Assembly (NCBI GenBank): GCA_027016965.1 | Contig: JALURI010000038.1 | Span: forward strand, 1 to 6,349 | Direction of reading: 5' to 3' | Length of the DNA stretch: 6,349 nt | Origin: Geoglobus sp. | Lineage (GTDB): Archaea > Halobacteriota > Archaeoglobi > Archaeoglobales > Archaeoglobaceae | Shown here: positions 1-4,558 of the stretch, in pieces | Layout of the letters: every line of letters starts with the position of its first letter | Position numbering within the stretch: position 1 is the first letter of the stretch | Translations under genes and position numbers: made by a program | Notes under the pieces: model-generated | What the model was told of the DNA's origin: nothing | Seen by the model: only the letters and a program-made list of their open reading frames with translations | Databases searched by the model: none

Positions 1-8
1 CTATATAC
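1..8 (+). promoter_or_regulatory. Probable TATA box for the DUF763 gene
   Basis: CTATATAC lies 28 bases upstream of the GTG start at 29. This is the spacing expected when an archaeal transcript starts at or next to the start codon. No Shine-Dalgarno sequence lies between, only a T-rich stretch, so a leaderless message is likely. The site touches the window edge, so any upstream BRE cannot be judged. Confidence 0.4.
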
Positions 9-28
9 ATCCTTTTTCAAATTTTTTT

Positions 29-1090
29 GTGGATTCCATATATCTTCCTCTCCACCACGGAAAGGCACCTCAATGGCTTCTGTCCAGAATGAGAAAACTT
101 GCAAAACCCCTTCTCCTTCTGATAGTTGATGAATTTGGAGAAAATGAACTCATCAAAAGACTGTCAGACCCTGTATTTTTCCAGAGCCTTTCCAATGTTC
201 TTGGATTTGACTGGAATTCGTCAGGCTCAACAACCGTTTTGACAGGGGTGCTTAAATCTGTGCTAAACACGGAAGATTTTAATGTGAGGATTGCAGGTGG
301 AAAGGGCAAGAATGCATTAAACACAATACATGAAATTGAAATGCTTTCAGAAGAAATTGGAATTAGAGGGAAAAACATGGAAGAGCTGGTGAAAGCCAGC
401 AGACTTTCTGCAAAGATAGACAGCACTGTTCTTCAGGACGGATACTCGCTATATCATCACTGCATGATCTTTACAGACAGAAACTGGGTGGTTGTGCAGC
501 AGGGAATGAATGAAGATATCAGACTTGCAAGAAGATACCACCATATGGGAAAAATCTCTGTTGAAGAGCCCCACTCAGGAATAATGACCCAGAGACTTGA
601 AAACTCTGTTATTGACCTGACTTCGAGAGAGAGCAGAGATGCAAGAGAGACAATCTTGGATGTTGTGAATGATGGAACGTACAGATTTGACTTCTCAAAA
701 ATCCTCTCCATGAAGGTATACAGGGAAAGCATGATCCCAAGGAAAGTGGACTGGAAAGCTCTTGAAAAAGCATACAATCTCCAGCCTGAAAACTTTGAAG
801 AGCTAATTCTCATTAAGGGAATCGGCAGATCAGCTTTGAGAGCTCTTGCACTCATCTCTGAGCTCGTATATGACGCAGAGTACAGTAAAAAGGATCCAGC
901 AAAGTTTTCATTTGCTCTTGGTGGAAAAGATGGTGTGCCATTTCCTGTTAACAGAGAAACCTATGAGGAAGTTATTTCATTCATGGAATCTGCAATCAGA
1001 CAGGCTGAAATCTCAGATTTTGAAAGAAAAGGCATGCTCAAAAAACTGTTCAGATTAACACCACCCCGAAATAAAAACCATCAAGAGTGA
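29..1090 (+). CDS. DUF763 family protein with a helix-hairpin-helix motif
   Basis: This 353-residue protein matches my recollection of the DUF763 family. It has the N-terminal LPLHHGKAPQWL block (residues 6-17) and a LSDPVFFQ...LGFDWNSSG block near residues 45-66. A helix-hairpin-helix segment follows around 256-278, with the I-K-G-I-G turn at 262-266. The FALGGKDGVPFPVNRETY block starts at residue 295. The function of the family is unknown. The helix-hairpin-helix suggests non-specific DNA binding, probably in the cytoplasm; that is inference. The GTG start at 29 puts the conserved LPLH motif a few residues from the N-terminus, as usual for the family. No other start codon occurs in frame upstream within the window, though the frame stays open to the edge. 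The last 41 bp overlap the 3' end of the convergent phosphoesterase gene. Confidence 0.88.
   Translation: MDSIYLPLHHGKAPQWLLSRMRKLAKPLLLLIVDEFGENELIKRLSDPVFFQSLSNVLGFDWNSSGSTTVLTGVLKSVLNTEDFNVRIAGGKGKNALNTIHEIEMLSEEIGIRGKNMEELVKASRLSAKIDSTVLQDGYSLYHHCMIFTDRNWVVVQQGMNEDIRLARRYHHMGKISVEEPHSGIMTQRLENSVIDLTSRESRDARETILDVVNDGTYRFDFSKILSMKVYRESMIPRKVDWKALEKAYNLQPENFEELILIKGIGRSALRALALISELVYDAEYSKKDPAKFSFALGGKDGVPFPVNRETYEEVISFMESAIRQAEISDFERKGMLKKLFRLTPPRNKNHQE
1040..1045 (-). terminator. Possible T-rich terminator of the phosphoesterase operon
   Basis: Immediately after the minus-strand stop (1052-1050) the transcript would carry a run of six T, followed within 15 bases by a second pyrimidine-rich stretch near 1021-1030. 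Archaeal RNA polymerases terminate at such T tracts without needing a hairpin. The site lies inside the 3' part of the convergent DUF763 coding region, so it must also serve as codons on the other strand. Confidence 0.3.
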
Positions 1091-1661
1091 AAGCATCAAA
1101 TTCCGTCAGGTATTTGAAAATAAATCCTGCTGGTTTTTCAAGATTTACCGCTGTTGAGCTGCAGTACTCATTGAATGCAGGCATTACAATATATTCTTTC
1201 CCATCGGATTTGCTGTAAAGCCATGCACGCTCCTTTACACCTCCAACCTTATCCTGAATAAAAACTGCTGGATGAGTATGGGCAAGAACCACCCTCTTTC
1301 CATCCATCATGTCCCCGTATTTTCTGTGACCGTGTGCAAAAACTGTATTTCCATCTCTGAAATAGCTGTGAACCTCAGTAATCTGATCCAGATAACCATC
1401 ATGGTTTCCTCTGATGATTATGAGCTCTGAGATGTACTCTTCAAGATATCTGATTAACCTCTCAGCAGAGCCAAGTTCTGTTTTTCCAAGCCTGTGTTTT
1501 AAGTCACCATTTATCACAAGTCTGCTGGCTTTGCTTTTTTCATATAAATCTATAAGCCTTTCAGGAAATGTGAAGTCAGGGAATCCAAGTATTCCGAGAT
1601 GGAGATCAGCAACAACCATGTTTTTTCCAATTAAAAGAACACCGTCAGAAGAGATCTTCAT
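1050..1661 (-). CDS. SbcD/Mre11-related archaeal metallophosphoesterase (COG1407-like)
   Basis: This 203-residue protein carries the full calcineurin-like phosphoesterase signature. It has D19-x-H21 (VADLHLG), G52-D53 (NGDLKH), G85-N86-H87-D88 (RGNHDG), and the metal-ligand histidines in AHGHR (110-112) and AHTHPA (128-130). The C-terminal MPAFNEYCSS block is typical of the archaeal SbcD-related group (TIGR00024/COG1407). The enzyme should bind two metal ions and cleave phosphoester bonds. The real substrate is unknown, but nucleic acid is commonly assumed from the Mre11/SbcD resemblance. The ATG at 1661 is well supported: GGAGG lies four bases upstream, and ATG and the preceding gene's TGA share bases in an ATGA overlap. 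The gene is therefore the second of a two-gene operon. Its 3' end overlaps the DUF763 gene tail-to-tail by 41 bp. Confidence 0.9.
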   Translation of the reverse strand: MKISSDGVLLIGKNMVVADLHLGILGFPDFTFPERLIDLYEKSKASRLVINGDLKHRLGKTELGSAERLIRYLEEYISELIIIRGNHDGYLDQITEVHSYFRDGNTVFAHGHRKYGDMMDGKRVVLAHTHPAVFIQDKVGGVKERAWLYSKSDGKEYIVMPAFNEYCSSTAVNLEKPAGFIFKYLTEFDAFTLDGFYFGVVLI

Positions 1662-2116
1662 TTTTCCTCCAGCTCCCTTTCAACCTCATAAATAAGATCG
1701 CCAACATCGATTCCATTTTCTGCAGCGTATATCAATGCAGCAACCTCTATGTTCATTATGTTGCCGAGATTGAGCTGTTTCTGGTTTATGTCTGCTATGA
1801 TCATGTTTCTGTCCTTTCCTGTTTCTGAGGCAATTCTGTCAACTATTCTCTCAAAAACTCCCTCATCATAGAATATCCTGTTCACATCTGGTTTAAAGTC
1901 CGGCTCAACAACTTCTTCATCAATCTCAAAAGATGGTTCCATGATGCCATCTATCTCCTCCAGCAAACCCTTTCTTTCAGCATGCTCGACTACTTTCCTG
2001 CTGGTCTCGTGGGAGAAGTACTTGAGGTCAAATGAGAGAGTATAAGTTAACTCTTTCCTGTCCATTCTCTTTTTCCCCTTTGACTTGAAGGCAGAGGCTA
2101 TGGTTTTTTTCAGCAT
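1658..2116 (-). CDS. DUF2240 family archaeal protein
   Basis: This is a 152-residue, acidic, soluble protein with no membrane segment. It matches what I remember of archaeal DUF2240 proteins (COG3612-like). It opens with an AFKSKGKKRMDRKELTYTLS block (residues 9-28), continues with LKYFSHETSRKVVEHAERKG (31-50) and then PSFEID. The C-terminal part has a NLGNIMNIEVAALIYAAENG segment. The N-terminal half looks like a helix-turn-helix-type fold, but no function is established. I chose ATG 2116 over TTG 2125 because the family usually begins one or two residues before the (L/R)KKxIAxxF segment. The gene leads a two-gene operon and overlaps the phosphoesterase start by 4 bp, so translation is probably coupled. 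The coupling suggests a shared role, perhaps in DNA or RNA maintenance; this is inference. Confidence 0.85.
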   Translation of the reverse strand: MLKKTIASAFKSKGKKRMDRKELTYTLSFDLKYFSHETSRKVVEHAERKGLLEEIDGIMEPSFEIDEEVVEPDFKPDVNRIFYDEGVFERIVDRIASETGKDRNMIIADINQKQLNLGNIMNIEVAALIYAAENGIDVGDLIYEVERELEEK

Positions 2117-2130
2117 TACTTTCAAAAATA

Positions 2131-2139
2131 CTATAATAG
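2131..2139 (-). promoter_or_regulatory. Possible TATA box for the DUF2240-phosphoesterase operon
   Basis: On the minus strand this reads CTATTATAG, 23 bases (counted from its 5' end) ahead of the ATG at 2116. The spacing is a little short for a leaderless start, and the A/T-rich surroundings offer other candidates, so the exact box is uncertain. It sits in the 74 bp divergent region shared with pyrK. Confidence 0.3.
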
Positions 2140-2159
2140 AAGATAACCATTACGATGCC

Positions 2160-2167
2160 TTTATAAA
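2160..2167 (+). promoter_or_regulatory. TATA box for pyrK
   Basis: TTTATAAA is a near-ideal archaeal TATA element. Its centre is about 27 bases upstream of the ATG at 2191, so transcription should begin at or beside the start codon. No Shine-Dalgarno sequence is present between them. It is positioned back-to-back with the promoter of the minus-strand DUF2240 operon. Confidence 0.6.
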
Positions 2168-2190
2168 TTAATTCCACAGCTTTAGTTTTG

Positions 2191-2886
2191 ATGTTCATCC
2201 TTAAAGTCAGGGAAGTTATCAGGCAGAACAAAGATACGGTCACAATAAGATTTTCAGCACCAGTGAAATCATACCCCGGACAGTTCATAATGCTGTATCT
2301 CTTTGAGCATGAGGAGATACCTCTCAGTCTCTCTTCACCAAATTCAGTCACAGTTAAGGCTGTTGGGGAGACAACAAATGCACTTTTACAGGTGGAAGCT
2401 GGAGATGTTCTCGGCATGAGAGGTCCATTTGGCAATCCATTTTCACCTTCAAAGAAAGCCCTGATAGTTGCTGGCGGCATTGGTATTGCTCCAATGATTT
2501 TTCTCCATAACTCGTTGAAAAGGTTTGGTGCTGAGATAAAAGTCATATACGGTGCCAGAACCGGGGAGGATTTAATTTTCATGGACAAATTCCACAGTGT
2601 GTCTTTTTTCACTGAAGATGGGAGCTTTGGAAATCACGGAACTGCTGTTGATGGTGTAAGAGAGGAAGATTTGGATCAGTATGAAAGGATCTACGTGTGC
2701 GGACCTCATGGAATGATATCCGAGCTTCTTGAGATTTTCAAAAAAGAAGGAGTCTTAAGTAAAGCTGAATTTTCCCTTGAAAGAATAATGAGGTGTGGTA
2801 TTGGCGTTTGTGGGTCCTGTGTGCTGGATAATGGACTCAGAGTATGTGCCGATGGTCCTGTTTTCAAGGGAAAAGATATAGTTTAA
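2191..2886 (+). CDS. pyrK: Dihydroorotate dehydrogenase electron transfer subunit (PyrK-type)
   Basis: This 231-residue protein is of normal length for PyrK. It is the subunit that passes electrons between the FMN dehydrogenase PyrD and NAD+ in pyrimidine synthesis, using FAD and a [2Fe-2S] cluster. The FAD-binding barrel carries PGQFIML (29-35) and EIPLSLSS (42-49). The nucleotide-binding domain has VAGGIGIAPM (93-102), YGARTGEDL (120-128) and the VCGPHGM block (169-175). The C-terminal cluster loop has four cysteines, C202, C207, C210 and C219 (C-x4-C-x2-C-x8-C), in the characteristic MRCGIGVCGSC...VCADGPVF arrangement. I chose ATG 2191 over the adjacent TTG 2188 because of the codon and the TATA spacing. 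No pyrD lies within the window, so its partner must be elsewhere or beyond view. A different ferredoxin-reductase-like role is less likely given the DGPVF ending. Confidence 0.87.
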   Translation: MFILKVREVIRQNKDTVTIRFSAPVKSYPGQFIMLYLFEHEEIPLSLSSPNSVTVKAVGETTNALLQVEAGDVLGMRGPFGNPFSPSKKALIVAGGIGIAPMIFLHNSLKRFGAEIKVIYGARTGEDLIFMDKFHSVSFFTEDGSFGNHGTAVDGVREEDLDQYERIYVCGPHGMISELLEIFKKEGVLSKAEFSLERIMRCGIGVCGSCVLDNGLRVCADGPVFKGKDIV

Positions 2887-2889
2887 GAG

Positions 2890-3702
2890 TCAGTAAAGAA
2901 TATCAAGCGGCGGCATTTTCACCATTCCCTTTTTCTCTGCCATTTCAAACAGGGTTTTCATTGCTTCTTTAACTGATTCCGGCATTGAGAGGGTGTACTG
3001 ATTCACATACATCATGGCAAATTTTTTTGCTGTTCTGAAATCCATCCCTCTTGCATATCTCATAGCATAAGACATCGCATCATCAGGATTTTTCAGAGAA
3101 AATTCTATACTCTCCTTCATTAGCCCGAGAAATTTTTTCTGAACTTCTTCCGGAAGTTTTCTGGATATGGCATTTACACCGAGAGGCATTGGGAGTGCTG
3201 TTCTCTCATACCACCACTCCCACAGATCAAGAACCTTGACAAGATCATGCTCATGATATGTAATCTGACCTTCATGAATCAAAAGACCTGCATCAACATA
3301 TCCTCTTTTTACCGCATCAATTATCTGATCAAATCTCATCTCCACACTGGTAAAATTTTCAATAGACAGTGTGAGATAAAGGTTTGCCGATGTGTATTTT
3401 CCCGGAATTGCTATTCTGGCATTATCAAGATCAATTTCATCCCTTGCAACAACTACTGGTCCATATCCATCACCAACACTCGCCCCAGCAGACAGAATTC
3501 TGAATTTATCATGGAGGTGAGCGTAGGCATGGACAGATATTGCTGTGACATCAACATCACCTGAAAATGCCATTCTGTTCAGAGTTTCAATGTCCTCAAT
3601 GATGTGCTCAATTTCCAGATCACCCTGAATTTTATTTTCCACCATGGCATAGAACATGAACGCATCATCTGCATCCGGAGTATGTGCAACTCTGAGCTTC
3701 AT
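2890..3702 (-). CDS. mqnD: MqnD-family protein, probable 1,4-dihydroxy-6-naphthoate synthase (menaquinone, futalosine pathway)
   Basis: This 270-residue protein has the periplasmic-binding-protein-like fold signature of the MqnA/MqnD family but no signal peptide, so it is cytoplasmic. Motifs seen are HTPDADDAFMFYAM (7-20), ISVHAYAHL (55-63), GDGYGPVVVA (77-86), IPGKYTSANLYL (99-110) and LLIHEGQITY (140-149). H143 lies where the proposed catalytic histidine of MqnD sits. MqnD cleaves cyclic dehypoxanthine futalosine to 1,4-dihydroxy-6-naphthoate, a menaquinone precursor. Menaquinone is the respiratory quinone of Archaeoglobales, which fits. The N-terminal motif is TPDADDAFMF rather than the classical SPCPND form. 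This places it in a divergent subgroup, and a related but different substrate cannot be excluded. The ATG at 3702 has a TATA-like box about 26 bases upstream and no clear ribosome binding site. The stop is 3 bp from the end of convergent pyrK. Confidence 0.78.
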   Translation of the reverse strand: MKLRVAHTPDADDAFMFYAMVENKIQGDLEIEHIIEDIETLNRMAFSGDVDVTAISVHAYAHLHDKFRILSAGASVGDGYGPVVVARDEIDLDNARIAIPGKYTSANLYLTLSIENFTSVEMRFDQIIDAVKRGYVDAGLLIHEGQITYHEHDLVKVLDLWEWWYERTALPMPLGVNAISRKLPEEVQKKFLGLMKESIEFSLKNPDDAMSYAMRYARGMDFRTAKKFAMMYVNQYTLSMPESVKEAMKTLFEMAEKKGMVKMPPLDILY

Positions 3703-3709
3703 GAAACCT

Positions 3710-3718
3710 AAAAAAAAA
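3710..3718 (-). terminator. T9 tract, possible terminator of the upstream gene
   Basis: On the minus strand nine consecutive T follow the stop of the KaiC-like gene (3745-3743) by about 25 bases. An oligo-T run of this length is a good archaeal termination signal. It lies between the TATA-like box of mqnD and the mqnD start codon, so termination of one gene and initiation of the next appear superimposed within 40 bp. Confidence 0.4.
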
Positions 3719-3722
3719 GTGG

Positions 3723-3730
3723 TTTTATTA
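3723..3730 (-). promoter_or_regulatory. Possible TATA box for the mqnD-family gene
   Basis: On the minus strand this reads TAATAAAA. Its centre is about 25 bases upstream of the ATG at 3702, consistent with a leaderless transcript. The purine-rich AAAG just upstream could act as a BRE. The gene could also be read from the upstream gene if the T9 tract does not terminate fully. Confidence 0.45.
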
Positions 3731-3742
3731 CTTTAACTCATG

Positions 3743-4381
3743 TCATCTGGAGATTATTTCCATTCCGAGATTCACCCTGAAATATTCCATTCCGGGCTGA
3801 ACTTCAGGGATTATGCTCTGAACTATGTGGAATTCATATATTTCCTCGCCAAAGCTGAAGTACTCATCCTGCTTTTTCATAACTATCGCCACATCAAAAA
3901 GGCTTGAAATTATCGACATCTCTATTTCAGTGTGGCTTCCAAGACCTGTCAGAGCGTATACTCTCAGATTGTCTCCTGCTCTCTCCAGTATGTCGAAGAT
4001 CAATTTAAAATAATCATCCGAAATCAGCTTTAAATGAGATCTGCAAACAATTAGGAGAGTTCCATGGATTGTTTCAATGTAGTCAAGAAGTCTTTCTGTG
4101 TCATCATAGCTGTAAACCCTGTTTACTCCCTCACCAAACCCATCCCTGTTCACCAGAATGATTTCATTTCCTGACAGGTCAAGATCCAAGTATTCTGATA
4201 TCATTCTCAGCTGTCTCAGAGTGTTATTTGAGAAAAGAAGTATGTGGGCGGATTCTCTGTCTACAATCAGTTTTTTGAGAAGTGCAATAGCTGGATAGAT
4301 GTTCTCGTAGAAAATCACTGTTCTGCAGTTCTTCTGCTCAATCTTCTCAAGCTTGTTAAAGATGCTGCTCAGTCCCTCCAT
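3743..4381 (-). CDS. Unrecognised protein, possibly a RecA/KaiC-type fold that has lost nucleotide-binding motifs
   Basis: I do not recognise this 212-residue protein with certainty. It is soluble, with no signal peptide, and shows alternating strand-helix units. A strand RTVIFYE (20-26) leads into ENIYPAIALLKKL, where a P-loop would be expected, but there is no GxxxxGK[ST]. A second hydrophobic strand, GTLLIVCRSH (107-116), sits where a Walker B strand would end in aspartate, but has CRS instead. The ending, AIVMKK...FHIVQSIIPEVQPGMEYFRVNLGMEI, resembles the last strands of KaiC/RadA-like domains. A catalytically dead RecA-superfamily paralogue, perhaps regulatory, is therefore my inference. 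I chose ATG 4381 over TTG 4390 because an AT-rich TATA-like element lies 29 bases upstream. It is divergent from the asparagine-synthetase-like gene and upstream of mqnD. Confidence 0.7.
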   Translation of the reverse strand: MEGLSSIFNKLEKIEQKNCRTVIFYENIYPAIALLKKLIVDRESAHILLFSNNTLRQLRMISEYLDLDLSGNEIILVNRDGFGEGVNRVYSYDDTERLLDYIETIHGTLLIVCRSHLKLISDDYFKLIFDILERAGDNLRVYALTGLGSHTEIEMSIISSLFDVAIVMKKQDEYFSFGEEIYEFHIVQSIIPEVQPGMEYFRVNLGMEIISR

Positions 4382-4402
4382 ATCCGCCAATAAACATTGA
4401 CA

Positions 4403-4410
4403 GATATTAA
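4403..4410 (-). promoter_or_regulatory. Possible TATA box for the KaiC-like gene
   Basis: On the minus strand this reads TTAATATC, preceded by an A-rich stretch that could be a BRE. Its 5' end is 29 bases from the ATG at 4381, again pointing to a leaderless message. A second A/T-rich candidate lies farther upstream around 4435-4447. Confidence 0.4.
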
Positions 4411-4460
4411 TTTTTCCTTAATGAGGAGATTTCATTATTTATTTTACATCAACCAAAACA

Positions 4461-4468
4461 TTTATCTA
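4461..4468 (+). promoter_or_regulatory. TATA box driving the 4491 structured element and downstream gene
   Basis: TTTATCTA is preceded by the A-rich CAAAACA, a plausible BRE. Its centre is about 26 bases upstream of G4491, the first base of the inverted repeat. It is about 94 bases upstream of the annotated start of the asparagine-synthetase-like gene. It therefore predicts a transcript that begins with the hairpin rather than at a leaderless start of the large coding region. Confidence 0.5.
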
Positions 4469-4490
4469 CACCTTTAACGATAAAACTAAT

Positions 4491-4552
4491 GGGGTGCCGT
4501 ATGCATGTTTCTTAGCGATCCCGCCGCCACCGATACGTTTTAATGGCACCCC
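4491..4552 (+). ncRNA. Predicted structured 5' leader or small RNA closed by an 8 bp GC-rich stem
   Basis: GGGGTGCC at 4491-4498 is perfectly complementary to GGCACCCC at 4545-4552. Inside this stem GTAT (4499-4502) can pair with ATAC (4533-4536), leaving an 8-base TTTTAAT-containing bulge on the 3' side. An apical region of about 30 bases contains the C-rich CCCGCCGCCACC stretch. The element is clearly richer in G and C than its flanks, as expected for a structured RNA in a thermophile. The predicted transcription start falls on its first bases, and a T6 run follows at 4562-4567. It could be an independent RNA of about 75 bases or a regulatory leader for the downstream gene. It does not match a tRNA, a C/D-box RNA or any riboswitch consensus I know. 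The opposite strand forms the same hairpin, so the strand is not proven. Confidence 0.45.
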
Positions 4553-4558
4553 CTAAAT

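Noticed and set aside
1414..1695. Plus-strand open frame antisense to the phosphoesterase
   Set aside because: It is serine- and proline-rich shadow coding opposite a gene with all catalytic motifs intact.
2117..2125. TTG start at 2125 for DUF2240
   Set aside because: The ATG at 2116 fits the family's N-terminus better; the TTG adds only three residues and lacks a ribosome binding site.
2028..2612. Long minus-strand open frame across the pyrK and DUF2240 starts
   Set aside because: It overlaps two well-supported genes and the divergent promoter region, and its translation shows no family motif. It is the shadow of pyrK codons on the opposite strand.
3247..3564. Plus-strand open frame inside the mqnD-family gene
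   Set aside because: It is fully antisense to a gene with clear motifs, with low-complexity I/N/C-rich translation and no promoter or ribosome binding site.
4382..4390. TTG start at 4390 for the KaiC-like gene
   Set aside because: The ATG at 4381 has better TATA spacing, and the extra three residues have no support.
4421..4477. 18-codon plus-strand frame starting ATG AGG AGA in the divergent intergenic region
   Set aside because: It is AT-rich and overlaps the TATA box at 4461-4468, with no ribosome binding site and no recognisable sequence.
4521..4531. GCCGCCACC, identical to a eukaryotic Kozak context
   Set aside because: There is no ATG directly after it, and an archaeal gene would not use it; it is treated as chance within the C-rich loop.
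4491..4552. tRNA or tRNA fragment, because the terminal stem looks like an acceptor stem
   Set aside because: The 62-base span is too short, and no T-arm, D-arm or anticodon stem can be drawn.
4491..4552. TPP riboswitch or C/D-box guide RNA
   Set aside because: The opening GGGGTGCC recalls TPP elements, but the CTGAGA and downstream conserved blocks are missing. No RTGATGA and CTGA box pair is present either.
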